Counted from the first letter of the stretch, positions 7,187 to 16,791 are shown. The stretch is DNA of 64,000 nt from Exiguobacterium algae (GCF_018617875.1 NZ_JACSKZ010000003.1:218875-282874), one strand, 5' to 3'. Notes: generated by a model not told the origin, from the letters alone. Made by a program: numbers and translations.

Positions 7187-9961
7187 TTATCCGTTTTTCA
7201 TACTAAACTCGTCTGCCAACGTGAACGAAATTTCTTTCACTTCCAACCCGCTGAGCGCGAAGTAGAGTTGAAGATAGTTGTGTTGGTTCAGGAAGAACAG
7301 TTGTTTTGTCTGCGTCACCCATTCCCCGTCTGTACCGTTAAAGGTGAAGGTTGGTCCCGGGATGTTGTTCGCAAACAACGTGACCGGCATTTGCGCCAAC
7401 TCCCCTGCATTTGAGCGGGCTGTCAACGTGACGTCATACGTCCCTGTCTGGTCGACCGAGATAGCAAACACATGCTTGTTTCCTGTTGCCGTGTCCACTT
7501 GCTGCAAGTCGACACTTTCGCCGCTCTCAAGATGCTGATAATCCAGGTTGAAATCAAGCGTCTGGTCTGCATCATCCTCGAATCCGATTACCTCGACGGA
7601 TCCGTCATGGAGCCCAAGTACGCGTTCCATCGCCGGTGACTTCAAGATGAACGAGCAAATATTGTGCGCACTGCGTAATAGCTCGCCGCGCGTCACGATT
7701 CCTTCTGCTAACGAAGCCATCGTGTTGTCCTCGAATGAGTTGAGGTCTGGACGGTCCACAACCATATACAAATCATTCTGTGAGCGAACCATCGCTGCCG
7801 TATTTTGGCGATTCGCCGACTCGTCTTCGCGGAAGTTCACTTTGGCCCACCAGTCTGTCATGACGATTCCTTCGAAGCCCCACTCATCACGGAGGACGCG
7901 TGTGTTCTGGTCATACAATCCGGCGGTCCAGATTCCGTTGACAGCACCGTAGGTTGTCATGATCGAAGAAGCCTTCCCTTCTTTGACCGCCATTTCAAAT
8001 CCTTTTAAGTAAATCTCACGCAATGCACGTTCCGATACGACCGAGTCGATATCATGGCGGTGTGCTTCCTGGTTGTTGGCACTGAAGTGCTTCAACGTCC
8101 CTGTCACACCGACACGGTGCATCCCGTTCAATTGGGCGACCGCCATTTTTCCAGTCAAATGCGGGTCTTCTGAGAAGTACTCGAAGTTACGTCCGTTGAG
8201 TGGGTTCCGATGAATGTTCATTCCTGGTCCAAGCAACGTATCCACACGGTTTTTACGCATCTCAAGACCTGTCATCTCGAACAAGTCTTCCACGAGTCCG
8301 GTGTTAAACGTTGATGCCAAGAGCGTTCCGTTCGGCAAAGCGAACGCCTTTGTTCCAACATCCATCCGAATGCCGGACGGACCATCCGCACAACATGCCG
8401 CCGGAATATCGAGCTCGTTCAAGCGATCCGATACGCCGCCAAACGCAGCTGCCGTACCCGGTGTGACACGCGGTGAGTTCATCCCTTGTCCACGGACGAT
8501 ACAAGCCAGATCCTCGTCAGTCAGTTGGTCGAGGAATGCGTCGAGCGCAACCTTCCCATGATGGACGTCACTCAGTTTGTGACCGTTGTCACCAGAATAC
8601 GCACGTTCAGCAGGACGTTCTTCCAGGTAACGCGTCTCGATATCAACTGAACGAAGCGGTGTCGCTTCATACCCGACAGTGAAGTCTTCTCCTTCCTGGA
8701 CAGGCTTCATCCGTTCGAACGGAAGGACTGGAGCCATGTTCTCGCTCAACGTTTCAACGACCTGTAAGTCTTCAAGTTCATAATCCAGGACGGCGGAAGC
8801 AACGCGGACATCGGTTCCAGCATAAATTCGATACGTCCCTGCTTCGAGAACGAAACTTGATTCGTGCCCCGTCACACCTGAGTCATCATAACTCGCAAAG
8901 TCGGTTACCGGTACATGGAAGTCAAGCGTCTGTTGTTCACCCGGTTCGAGTAATAACGTCTTCTCGAATGCGATCAACGCGCGTGACGGATTTCCGAGAC
9001 GTCCTTGTGGTTTCTCGACATACAATTGAACGACTTCTTTCCCGTCACACGCTCCTGTGTTCTTGACTGCAATCTGTACAGAGATGACGCCGTCACGCTC
9101 AGTCGCTTCGACTACATCTGTTTCAAACGATGTATACGATAAACCGAAGCCGAACGGATAGAGCACTTCATCCTTGGCGAACGTTTCAAAATAACGATAT
9201 CCGACATAAATGTCTTCCTGATAAATCCCTTTGTCAGCATGTCCGAAGTTCTTCGTAGACGGATAATCTTCAATCGAGCGTGCAATCGTGTCCGTCAATT
9301 TCCCAGACGGGCTGACGTCCCCGACCAATACGTCGACAAGCCCTTTACCACCCTCGATTCCACCTTGCCATGCATACAGTATCGCAGTCGGTTGATCGGC
9401 CCATTTCATATCGATAATGTTCCCGACGTTCAAGACAACGACCGTCTTCTTGAATCGTTTTGAGACGCGTTCAATCATGGCTGATTCGATGTCTGTGAGC
9501 AAATAGCTGCCCGGGTCGGCCGTGTTATCACGGTCTTCACCCGCCGTACGCCCGATGATGATGAGGGCGACATCTGATTCGTTCGCAGCCTGCTCGACGA
9601 GTTCTTCCGAGACTTCCATTTCCTGTTGTGACCATGGCTCGCCTGCCCAGCCTACACCCTGATCGAACGGGTTCTCGTTCACCCATGCTTCGTACGTCTC
9701 GAAAAGGGATTCATTAATCTGAATGCCTGCTTGACCTTGTAACGCTTCGAGCGGTGTCGTGACATGTCCAACGTTGACCATCCCGCCTGAACCTGTGCCG
9801 CTCTTATAGTAATGGAATTGGCTGCGCCCAAATACAGCCAGCTTCGTGCCTGTCTGTAATGGAAGCGTCGCTTCTTCGTTTTTGACCAATACAACGCCTT
9901 CCGCGACAGCCTGACGTGCCAACTCTTCATAACGATTCCAATCTAACGTGTACGTTTTCAT
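7187..9961 (-). CDS. GH3 beta-glucosidase with inverted domain order
   Basis: 924 residues, no signal peptide, so cytoplasmic. The alpha/beta sandwich that is normally C-terminal comes first (residues about 10-260), then a fibronectin-III-like domain (about 275-400), then the TIM barrel (about 480-800), which in most GH3 enzymes is N-terminal. The nucleophile aspartate sits in IVMTDWWA, and substrate-binding residues are in GPGMNIHRNPLNGRNFEYFSED-type and KHFSANNQE motifs. A further beta-rich tail (about 820-924) may bind sugar. GH3 enzymes with this permuted order are known in Firmicutes and act on short beta-glucosides. It starts with ATG after AAAGGAGAT and overlaps the upstream esterase gene by four bases (ATGA), indicating coupled translation. 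Confidence 0.93.
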   Translation of the reverse strand: MKTYTLDWNRYEELARQAVAEGVVLVKNEEATLPLQTGTKLAVFGRSQFHYYKSGTGSGGMVNVGHVTTPLEALQGQAGIQINESLFETYEAWVNENPFDQGVGWAGEPWSQQEMEVSEELVEQAANESDVALIIIGRTAGEDRDNTADPGSYLLTDIESAMIERVSKRFKKTVVVLNVGNIIDMKWADQPTAILYAWQGGIEGGKGLVDVLVGDVSPSGKLTDTIARSIEDYPSTKNFGHADKGIYQEDIYVGYRYFETFAKDEVLYPFGFGLSYTSFETDVVEATERDGVISVQIAVKNTGACDGKEVVQLYVEKPQGRLGNPSRALIAFEKTLLLEPGEQQTLDFHVPVTDFASYDDSGVTGHESSFVLEAGTYRIYAGTDVRVASAVLDYELEDLQVVETLSENMAPVLPFERMKPVQEGEDFTVGYEATPLRSVDIETRYLEERPAERAYSGDNGHKLSDVHHGKVALDAFLDQLTDEDLACIVRGQGMNSPRVTPGTAAAFGGVSDRLNELDIPAACCADGPSGIRMDVGTKAFALPNGTLLASTFNTGLVEDLFEMTGLEMRKNRVDTLLGPGMNIHRNPLNGRNFEYFSEDPHLTGKMAVAQLNGMHRVGVTGTLKHFSANNQEAHRHDIDSVVSERALREIYLKGFEMAVKEGKASSIMTTYGAVNGIWTAGLYDQNTRVLRDEWGFEGIVMTDWWAKVNFREDESANRQNTAAMVRSQNDLYMVVDRPDLNSFEDNTMASLAEGIVTRGELLRSAHNICSFILKSPAMERVLGLHDGSVEVIGFEDDADQTLDFNLDYQHLESGESVDLQQVDTATGNKHVFAISVDQTGTYDVTLTARSNAGELAQMPVTLFANNIPGPTFTFNGTDGEWVTQTKQLFFLNQHNYLQLYFALSGLEVKEISFTLADEFSMKNG

Positions 9962-11046
9962 TTTACGATCTCCTTTAGTCCTTTAGCGATTTCGTTCATA
10001 CAATCTTCTGCCTGAGGATAGTCCCCCAGTTTGTCCATGAACGCATGGTCCATGCCCCGATATTGAATCAATCGGGTTGCTACGCCGTCCCTTGCCAATT
10101 TTCGAGCGTACGCCTCACCTTCCAGCCGTAAGTAATCATATTCGGCAGTGACGATGAGAGCGGGTGGTAGTCCGGATAAATCATCCGCCAGCAGCGGCGA
10201 GACAAGCGGATGGGTGACATCGGCTTGTCCTTGCAGATACAGGTCGTTTAGTAACCCGTCCGAGTCCGCAAGTGATAACACGATCGATTGAATCAAATCG
10301 TGATGGTGACGAATCTCATACTTTTCGATGTCCCACTCAAAATCCTCCGTCGGAATCGAACCAAGATTGACGACCGGATAGACGAGCGCCTGGTAATGAA
10401 TCCAATTCGTCCCTTGCGCCCGGTCCATCAAGCAACAGGCGGTAGCCAAATTTCCTCCGGCGCTGTCTCCGGCTACGCCAATCCGGTCTTTCAAAATATG
10501 GAGTGCCTCTGCCTGCTTATGCGCCCATTCAACCGCCCGGAAACAGTCATGTAAACCTGCTGGGAACGGGTGCTCGGGCGCGAGGCGGTAATCGACCGAG
10601 ATGACGACGGCATTCGCTCTTTCTGCGAGAATCTTGCACGGGTTTTCGACCGTGTCGAGTGACCCGCCGAAGAAGCCGCCACCGTGGAAGAACAAAATGG
10701 CCGGCAATGCTTCAGTGGAGTCCGGACGATATAATCGGACCGGGATATCCGCTTCAAGATGCGAAATCACATGTCGTTCGGTCGTCACGTTCGTCGTTGT
10801 GACATCATGGTTCGGCCAGCCCATGCTGGCACGGACTTCTTCTAAATCAAACGGCGGTGGTTCTTCATCCTGATTTCCCGAGAAATCATAGGCAGACACG
10901 ACGTCGAGCACACGTGGGTCGAGGTCTCCGGAGACGTCAGAATCCGGAATCGGTTTCATAATGACGTCCACGCCATCTTCCATCGAACCCGTCGCCTTTT
11001 CTAGCTGATGGACCAGAGATGTATATTGTATTTTTTGCATTTTCAC
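9958..11046 (-). CDS. Alpha/beta hydrolase of the hormone-sensitive lipase (HSL) family, esterase
   Basis: The HSL family oxyanion motif HGGGFFGGS, the nucleophile block GDSAGGN (serine about residue 195), the acid in EYDYLR and the histidine in GMDHAF form a complete catalytic triad. No signal peptide is seen. I chose the GTG start because AGAGAGGG lies six bases before it; ATG 11040 and ATG 11073 are alternatives. The gene ends inside the start of the GH3 gene (ATGA overlap), so the two are one transcript and may act on one substrate, for example an acylated beta-glucoside. That pairing is inferred from position only. Confidence 0.85.
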   Translation of the reverse strand: MKMQKIQYTSLVHQLEKATGSMEDGVDVIMKPIPDSDVSGDLDPRVLDVVSAYDFSGNQDEEPPPFDLEEVRASMGWPNHDVTTTNVTTERHVISHLEADIPVRLYRPDSTEALPAILFFHGGGFFGGSLDTVENPCKILAERANAVVISVDYRLAPEHPFPAGLHDCFRAVEWAHKQAEALHILKDRIGVAGDSAGGNLATACCLMDRAQGTNWIHYQALVYPVVNLGSIPTEDFEWDIEKYEIRHHHDLIQSIVLSLADSDGLLNDLYLQGQADVTHPLVSPLLADDLSGLPPALIVTAEYDYLRLEGEAYARKLARDGVATRLIQYRGMDHAFMDKLGDYPQAEDCMNEIAKGLKEIVK

Positions 11047-11185
11047 TTTCTTCCCTCTCTTCTTCTGCAACATTTCCGTTGCTTTATTCGCTTTATGGAA
11101 TCAAATCAGTCATAATGAACTGTATTCGAAATTGCGATTGAATATTTTTCCTTGAAAAAGGTTTATGAAAGAATGAGGTACACGA

Positions 11186-12631
11186 ATGAATAAACAACAA
11201 TTCACTGATTACCGCCTAAGCGACGAGATCACTCGCGCGTTAGGCATTATGAAATACGAATCACCGACCGAGGTGCAACAGCAGGTCATCCCGCGTGCGC
11301 TCGAACGCGAAGACTTGATCGTCAAAGCGCAGACTGGGAGCGGGAAAACTGCTGCTTTCGGGATTCCGGTCATCGAACTCATCGACTGGGCCGAAAACAA
11401 ACCACAGGTCCTCGTCTTGACGCCGACACGCGAACTTGCCGTTCAAGTCCGGGAAGACATGACAAACATCGGGCGTTTCAAACGAATCAAAGCGACAGCC
11501 GTTTACGGGAAAGAACCGTTCTCGAAACAGCGTGAAGAATTGAAACAAAAGACACATATCGTTGTCGGGACACCGGGTCGCGTCATGGACCACATCGAGC
11601 GCGAGACGCTCTCCCTCGACAAAGTCGAGTACTTGATCATCGATGAAGCGGACGAGATGCTCAATCGCGGCTTCCACGCTGACGTTGAGAAGATCCTTCA
11701 ACAGTTGCCAAAAGAGCGTGTCACGATGGTCTTCTCTGCGACGTTCCCTCAAGATATCGAACGTCTCTGTCAGAAACATATGAATGCTCCAGCACGTGTC
11801 GCCATCGAATCGAAAGGCATGACCGCGTCAACAATCGAGCACCGCTTGCTCCCTGTTCATCGGAACGAGAAACTTGCTGTCCTCCAAGACATCACGGTCG
11901 TTGAGAACCCGGACAGCTGCATCATCTTCTGTCGGACAAAAGAGAACGTCGATACGGTGTACGCTGAGCTCGACAAAGCCGGCTATTCGGCTGAACGTCT
12001 TCACGGTGGACTCGAACAGGAAGACCGTTTCGCCGTCATGAACGGCTTCAAGATGGGGAACTTCCGCTATCTCGTGGCGACAGACGTCGCAGCGCGCGGA
12101 ATCGATGTCGATAACGTCGAGCTCGTCATCAACTATGACGTTCCTGTCGAAAAAGAAAGCTATGTGCACCGGACAGGTCGTACCGGACGTGCCGGCAAAC
12201 AAGGGACGGCCATCACGCTCATGACGCGTCAGGAAGAACGCCTCATCGGAGCAATCGAATCATATGTTCAATTCGAGATTCCGATGATGGATGCCCCGAC
12301 TGAAGCGGAAGTAGCCGCTAACCAAGAGGCCTTTGAGCAAAAGTTGAGCGGACGACGCGTCGTTCGAAACAACAAGACGGCTCGCATCAATCAGGACATC
12401 ATGAAGCTTCACTTCAGCGGTGGGAAGAAGAAAAAACTTCGCGCTGTCGACTTCGTCGGAACGATTGCCAAAATTCCTGGTGTATCGGCTGACGACATCG
12501 GGATCATCACGATCAATGACCAGATGACGTACGTCGATATCCTCAACGGAAAAGGATCGATTGTCCTTCAAGCGATGGAAACGACACCGGTCAAAGGCAA
12601 GAAATTAAAAGTGAGTAAAGCGCGTAAATAA
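11186..12631 (+). CDS. dbpA: DEAD-box RNA helicase DbpA (YxiN type)
   Basis: 481 residues, the size of B. subtilis YxiN/DbpA. Motif [20 protein letters not shown] and HRTGRTGR are all present. The C-terminal about 75 residues (from [18 protein letters not shown]) form the DbpA-type RNA-binding domain that targets hairpin 92 of 23S rRNA, so the protein likely acts in 50S subunit assembly. ATG has GAGGT upstream. It is divergent from the esterase operon, with about 140 bases between, and ends at its own hairpin terminator. Confidence 0.93.
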   Translation: MNKQQFTDYRLSDEITRALGIMKYESPTEVQQQVIPRALEREDLIVKAQTGSGKTAAFGIPVIELIDWAENKPQVLVLTPTRELAVQVREDMTNIGRFKRIKATAVYGKEPFSKQREELKQKTHIVVGTPGRVMDHIERETLSLDKVEYLIIDEADEMLNRGFHADVEKILQQLPKERVTMVFSATFPQDIERLCQKHMNAPARVAIESKGMTASTIEHRLLPVHRNEKLAVLQDITVVENPDSCIIFCRTKENVDTVYAELDKAGYSAERLHGGLEQEDRFAVMNGFKMGNFRYLVATDVAARGIDVDNVELVINYDVPVEKESYVHRTGRTGRAGKQGTAITLMTRQEERLIGAIESYVQFEIPMMDAPTEAEVAANQEAFEQKLSGRRVVRNNKTARINQDIMKLHFSGGKKKKLRAVDFVGTIAKIPGVSADDIGIITINDQMTYVDILNGKGSIVLQAMETTPVKGKKLKVSKARK

Positions 12632-12639
12632 TAATCAGC

Positions 12640-12676
12640 AAGGACCTCAAAGCCAATTCGTCTTTGAGGTCCTTTT
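12640..12676 (+). terminator. Terminator of dbpA
   Basis: The perfect 13-bp stem AAGGACCTCAAAG/CTTTGAGGTCCTT has a 9-base loop and a TTTT run. It could also stop the convergent gene that ends at 12690. Confidence 0.85.
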
Positions 12677-12689
12677 CATTCCTACTTGC

Positions 12690-13772
12690 TTATGGTTGGA
12701 ACGGGTTAAAACCTTCAATCGCATAAATCAACCAACCTGTCCCAGAGACAGATTCGACACTCTTCATTGTCCAATATCCATTGTTCGTACCGAGTAATGA
12801 GTAAGGAACGCCACCCGTTCCGTAGAAGTCTTGAATTTTGATGATTTCATTGAGGAAGTAGTCCGCATCAGCCGTTCTACCATCCATTTTGAGCGAGACA
12901 ACCATTTGACCTTGTCCCTCAAACCAAATGTCGTTCGTATCACCATTGAAGTCGAATCCTTCGATTGTGATCGTGCTGCCTTTCACTCGCTTCGTTTGTG
13001 TATTGCGATGGGTATTCATGACGTACGTCAAACCGCGGTTATAATCGTGGGTGCCAGTCGTACCAAGCGCTTGTACTCCCCATGCATTCGTATCCATCGG
13101 ATTGTTCGGGTCATTGCGACCTGCCCAGAAGAACCCTTCTGTGTCTTGCCATGCTTCTGTGTCTAGGAACGTTTTGACTTCAGCTGCTTCTTGCGTGTAT
13201 CCGTAATGAGATAGCATCGCGTACGCATCCTGGTTATGCTCAGTCGATGCCCAAGTGAGCACACTTCCTGTCGTATCCAATCCACCGTTGATCCCGCCGT
13301 CCGCTTGTTGGAATTGAAGCGACCAATCAATCGCACGTGTCGCCATATCGCGGTACGTTACCGTATCGCCTGTGTCGACTTCATATTTCGCGATTGCCAT
13401 GACCACCCAAAGTACAGGACCGACATGTTGGTTGAACTCTTGCACCGACAAACTGTTGCAGTAGTAAGCTGTATACCAAGATCCTTCAGCCGTCTGTAAA
13501 CCTTTTAAGGCGTCCAAAACGGATTTAGCACTCGCCGTATCACCTTTTAACAAGAAAGCAATCGCAGCAACCGCTTGATCGTATGTATACGAAATCTGTT
13601 GCGCGTCCGAAAAACTATCGACAAGACCCGTGGTGCATTGCTGACTCTTCAACCAATTGTAGGCGTTATCTGAGGCAGTTGCGGTATTGGTCACAGCAAA
13701 CGATGACGACGGGGCAGCAAAAATCACGACAAAGCTAAGTAAAGCGAGCAAGACGTTCTTCAACTTGAGCAT
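12690..13772 (-). CDS. Secreted alpha/alpha-toroid protein, putative carbohydrate-active enzyme
   Basis: 360 residues with a clear signal peptide (cleavage near PSSSFA, residue 26). The mature part is helical with repeated amphipathic blocks such as YNWLKSQ, AIDWSLQFQQADGGINGG and TNAWGVQAL, the layout of (alpha/alpha)6 toroids found in terpene-cyclase-like and several glycoside hydrolase or lyase folds. I do not recognise the family and no catalytic residues can be named. Two cre-like sites 25-100 bases upstream place it under carbon catabolite control, so a role in polysaccharide use is a fair guess. The start ATG has AGGAGGT upstream. Monocistronic. Confidence 0.75.
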   Translation of the reverse strand: MLKLKNVLLALLSFVVIFAAPSSSFAVTNTATASDNAYNWLKSQQCTTGLVDSFSDAQQISYTYDQAVAAIAFLLKGDTASAKSVLDALKGLQTAEGSWYTAYYCNSLSVQEFNQHVGPVLWVVMAIAKYEVDTGDTVTYRDMATRAIDWSLQFQQADGGINGGLDTTGSVLTWASTEHNQDAYAMLSHYGYTQEAAEVKTFLDTEAWQDTEGFFWAGRNDPNNPMDTNAWGVQALGTTGTHDYNRGLTYVMNTHRNTQTKRVKGSTITIEGFDFNGDTNDIWFEGQGQMVVSLKMDGRTADADYFLNEIIKIQDFYGTGGVPYSLLGTNNGYWTMKSVESVSGTGWLIYAIEGFNPFQP

Positions 13773-13796
13773 GGTAGACCTCCTAATGTGAGTTTC

Positions 13797-13870
13797 CGAA
13801 AGCGCTTTCGATAAACCGCAAAAAAAATACTTGGTCCCTATTTATAAAAAAACGATTAGAAAACGTTTTC
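13797..13870 (-). promoter_or_regulatory. Two cre-like sites upstream of the secreted toroid gene
   Basis: The palindrome CGAAAGCGCTTTCG lies at 13797-13810 and GAAAACGTTTTC at 13859-13870 (TGAAAACGTTTTCT on the minus strand, 13 of 14 to the cre consensus). The first sits 25 bases before the start codon, a position suited to transcriptional roadblock repression. Confidence 0.7.
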
Positions 13871-13930
13871 ATTAGCATCATAACTGTTAGCGATAGAGAA
13901 TTCAACCTTCGTCACCTTATTGTTAAAAAA

Positions 13931-13952
13931 AGCTCAAGGGGTGCCTTGAGCT
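13931..13952 (-). terminator. Terminator of the DUF4317 gene
   Basis: The 9-bp stem AGCTCAAGG/CCTTGAGCT has a 4-base loop and TTTTTTAAC on the minus strand. The remaining roughly 140 bases up to 14093 hold only short broken reading frames; I see no gene there. Confidence 0.75.
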
Positions 13953-14093
13953 CAATCTTCCTGATACGTTGTCGTTCCTTGTCGAATCGTAATTCGTCTG
14001 ATGAATCGATTGGTCGCGGTCAACAAGTTACATATACGCTGTATTCATTTCCAGCAATTCAGTCGGGTGCATGCAACCTCTTCCCTGACTTGA

Positions 14094-15287
14094 TTAGTCG
14101 AGTGATTCTTCAGAAATCAACTTGAATCCTTCGATTTCCATGTCTTCCTCTACCTCAATCAATAAGCACCGTTTCCCTTTATAATTCACTTGTTTCACGT
14201 ACTTCAAGTCTTGTGGGCTGATTGCGATATTCGCTACTTTCGTGTTGATTTTAATCGATTTTGACGTGTATTTCGGGACGACACTGGTTGCTTTCATCTC
14301 GTACTTCTCATCATCGACGACTTGTTTAAAGGCCTGTTCGACTTTCTCTGTCGTGACGTCCTCGACACCGCTTGCTCTGAGCACGACTTCGACCGCGCGC
14401 GCGTCCATTGTCGGGATTGTCTCTTCTTCTTGTTCGCTTTCTTCCTCTGCAACGATCATCTGATTGATTTCATCGTAAACGGTCGCAAGCGTCCGGGCGT
14501 CCACTTCTTCTCCAATCACCGCTTTGACAACTTCTTCAAAGACCGCCTTCTCTTCGACAGCTGTCACGATTTCCGACCCGTTCAATACGTTCTCGATGAA
14601 ATGCATGTCGGGCTGATGCGCCTTCGGTGACGCATACAAGACGTGGTTGACGTCGGCCGCGTTGTCTGTGAAGCAAGGGAACAAAAAGCCACCGACCGGT
14701 GATTCGAGCTTGATGACCGGATTCATGAACAGGCTCGCCTTGAATTCACGCTCGATGAAGTCAAAGACGAGTGATTTTTTCGGAAGCTCGGTCGGGCTGA
14801 GACTCCCGAGGATGAATTTCGTCGTATATACTTCGTCGTTCGCATGAATCTCCGACTCTTCCGAATGACGGTTCGTCGGTTTGTAATAATTCCCCCGAAT
14901 GAACGTGACGACCATATCCTGCTCAAACGGTACTTCTTTCACCATCTTCAAGGCAATCCGTTGCATATAGTCCGTCCACTCTTCTGTTTCCTCTGTTCGG
15001 AGTCCTTCATATAGTAAACCTTGCGTGTGATCAACCTGACCTTCCTCCGGATACTGAAACTTCACTTCGAACAACTTCTCATCCAGCTTTCCGCCGAGTA
15101 CTTTTTTGAAGTTCGTCAAGAAGAGTTCCTGTTGCTCTTCTTCAAGGAACGGGAACGGACGTAGCTCCTCATAGTAAATTTCATTCGTCTCTTGCCGGAT
15201 GTAGATCGTATAAATATCAGCAATCTTCAGCTTGGTCGCATTGATCTTGAACTGTCGCCGAAGCGCCGCGATGTCTTTTTTGTTCAT
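14094..15287 (-). CDS. DUF4317 family protein
   Basis: 397 residues. The N-terminus MNKKDIAALRRQFKINATKLKIADIYTIY and the overall acidic, soluble build match the Firmicutes DUF4317 family, whose function is unknown. There is no signal peptide or membrane segment. ATG is preceded by GAAGGAGTGG. The gene stands alone between terminators on the minus strand. Confidence 0.8.
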   Translation of the reverse strand: MNKKDIAALRRQFKINATKLKIADIYTIYIRQETNEIYYEELRPFPFLEEEQQELFLTNFKKVLGGKLDEKLFEVKFQYPEEGQVDHTQGLLYEGLRTEETEEWTDYMQRIALKMVKEVPFEQDMVVTFIRGNYYKPTNRHSEESEIHANDEVYTTKFILGSLSPTELPKKSLVFDFIEREFKASLFMNPVIKLESPVGGFLFPCFTDNAADVNHVLYASPKAHQPDMHFIENVLNGSEIVTAVEEKAVFEEVVKAVIGEEVDARTLATVYDEINQMIVAEEESEQEEETIPTMDARAVEVVLRASGVEDVTTEKVEQAFKQVVDDEKYEMKATSVVPKYTSKSIKINTKVANIAISPQDLKYVKQVNYKGKRCLLIEVEEDMEIEGFKLISEESLD

Positions 15288-15317
15288 TTGTTTCCACTCC
15301 TTCGCTCCACAATAAAA

Positions 15318-15348
15318 AAGCCGAACCGCAACGATGGCGATTCGACTT
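15318..15348 (-). terminator. Terminator of the acylation/msrA operon
   Basis: The stem AGTCGAATCGCC/GCGGTTCGGCT (several G-U pairs in RNA) is followed by TTTTTTATT on the minus strand, 17 bases after the msrA stop codon. Confidence 0.65.
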
Positions 15349-15364
15349 TGATTATACCAATTCT

Positions 15365-15850
15365 TTATCTGTTAGAACCAACCTTGTATTTCTCGAGCAA
15401 CGTTTTCGGAATATGACAATAATCATCTGGGCATCTTGTCAGTCGATCCTGATGCTCATCTGCGCTTCGTACGTAGTTTGTGAGAGGTTTGACTTCAACC
15501 GCGATTCGTCCTGCATCCGACCGGCCATCAATAAACGCTCGGGCCTCTACTAAATGGTGAGGGACTTCACTGTATACACCGGTCCGATACTTCTCCCCAA
15601 TATCGATGCCTTGTTGATTGACGCTGTAAGGATCAATGATTTCGAACAAGTAGCGCATCAACCGTTCAACCGTAACGATGGTCGGGTCGAACGTCGTCTT
15701 GACGCACTCCGCATAGCCGTCATAATCGCCCTCAAGCGTATCGGTCGTCCCGTTCGCACGGCCCGCTTCTGTTGAGAGGACACCGGGTAACGTCTTCACA
15801 AATTCCTGGACACCCCATAGGCATCCGCCGGCTAAATAGATCGTTTCGAT
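15365..15850 (-). CDS. msrA: Peptide-methionine (S)-S-oxide reductase MsrA with a non-canonical (ATC) start
   Basis: Typical MsrA motifs are present in one frame: AGGCLWGVQEF near the N-terminus with the catalytic cysteine, then STEAGRANG, GDYDGYAE, DPYSVNQQG and DEHQDRL-x-YCHI. The enzyme repairs oxidised methionine. The reading frame that carries the catalytic Cys has no ATG, GTG or TTG: it opens with a stop, then ATC GAA ACG ATC. The ATC lies eight bases after CAGGAG, where a start belongs. The first ordinary start (GTG 15799) would delete the catalytic Cys. So either ATC is used, or an ATG was mutated or misread. The gene is the last of the Fur-box operon; its ribosome site overlaps the end of the SGNH gene. 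Confidence 0.7.
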   Translation of the reverse strand: METIYLAGGCLWGVQEFVKTLPGVLSTEAGRANGTTDTLEGDYDGYAECVKTTFDPTIVTVERLMRYLFEIIDPYSVNQQGIDIGEKYRTGVYSEVPHHLVEARAFIDGRSDAGRIAVEVKPLTNYVRSADEHQDRLTRCPDDYCHIPKTLLEKYKVGSNR

Positions 15851-15855
15851 TCAAA

Positions 15856-16791
15856 TCACTCCTGTCCCTTATGCGCCACATGATCCGGAATATACCCAAG
15901 TCGCTTCAAGTCCTCGTAAACGAGCGTAGACAGCAACTTCCGGCCTTTTCCGTTCAAATGGTCCGGGTTGTGAAAATACGCTCTTTTGTGGGCAAACCGC
16001 TCATCGTTCATGTAATTCAAAAACGGTACATCGAGATTCAACTCTTCCAGATGTTGAAACACCATCTGTTCCATCACCGCATCGTCAAAATAGCTTTGAT
16101 ACGAGGCGTGGACGGGCTCCATCGCCAAGACGACATGGTATCCACGCTCTTTACAGTACTCGACGATATCTTGCAGGTGAGCCATGTTTTGTTCAATGTC
16201 ACGATGCTTGACCGCCTCTTCGTATTGAGCCGCAACCGACTCATACTTTCGTTGCGAATAGTTGAGACCGTTATTCACCCAAGGCTTGTGAACGTCCCAT
16301 CTAAAGTCTCGAATTTCCCGGGAAATAGCAGCGTATGCACTCCCGCTATTTAACGCCGGAAGGGCGGAATACGTGTAGTAATCGAACCAACTGACCGGCT
16401 CAATGTCCTCACGGTCCAATACATGATAATAGTTTTCCTTGTGACTGACTTCCTTGTTGCTGAAGGTGATTTGAGAGAGCGAAACGATGACGACCCCACC
16501 TGGTTTGAGCTGTTCATCAAATTCTTTCAGCATCTTCAAGTCATATTCAATCGTCTGGCTCGGTAACGCTAAATCGAGATGGGACAAGCCGGAAGGTTTA
16601 AAATAATAACCGAACATCGCATGCGATGTCCCCAAGTTAATAATGTCAACGGGATATGGCGATTCTTTAAACGCCAATATGGCACGATTATTGTTATATG
16701 CCCACGACTCTTTCACGAACTCGTTGACGGGAATGAAGATTACAATCATGACGAGTAACACGACGACGATTTTGATTCCTAAACGCTTCAT
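15856..16791 (-). CDS. Membrane-anchored SGNH-type (DltD/AlgX-like) protein
   Basis: 311 residues, one N-terminal membrane anchor (residues 7-24), the rest outside the cell. The block NLGTSHAMF holds the SGNH serine S56 and NPDHLNGKG holds the partner pair D277/H278, as in DltD- and AlgX-like proteins that transfer or hydrolyse acyl groups on cell-surface polymers. It follows the MBOAT gene by 21 bases, has GGAAAGGA before its ATG, and is the fourth gene of the Fur-box operon. It also contains a perfect Noc-type palindrome (16313-16326). The acyl group and acceptor are unknown. Confidence 0.8.
   Translation of the reverse strand: MKRLGIKIVVVLLVMIVIFIPVNEFVKESWAYNNNRAILAFKESPYPVDIINLGTSHAMFGYYFKPSGLSHLDLALPSQTIEYDLKMLKEFDEQLKPGGVVIVSLSQITFSNKEVSHKENYYHVLDREDIEPVSWFDYYTYSALPALNSGSAYAAISREIRDFRWDVHKPWVNNGLNYSQRKYESVAAQYEEAVKHRDIEQNMAHLQDIVEYCKERGYHVVLAMEPVHASYQSYFDDAVMEQMVFQHLEELNLDVPFLNYMNDERFAHKRAYFHNPDHLNGKGRKLLSTLVYEDLKRLGYIPDHVAHKGQE
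16313..16326. promoter_or_regulatory. Noc-binding-type palindrome (NBS)
   Basis: ATTTCCCGGGAAAT is identical to the Noc binding consensus of Bacillus. It lies inside the SGNH coding sequence. A noc gene is present in this window. Confidence 0.6.

Noticed and set aside
11261..11779. Minus-strand open frame of 172 codons
   Set aside because: Antisense to the helicase core of dbpA; the codon pattern is explained by the real gene.
13960..14090. Short minus-strand frames downstream of the DUF4317 gene
   Set aside because: A 14-codon frame with a ribosome-site-like GAAGAGG and a start-less 30-codon stretch; too short and unsupported.
15365..15799. msrA starting at the internal GTG 15799
   Set aside because: It would lose the catalytic AGGCLWG motif that lies in the same frame upstream.
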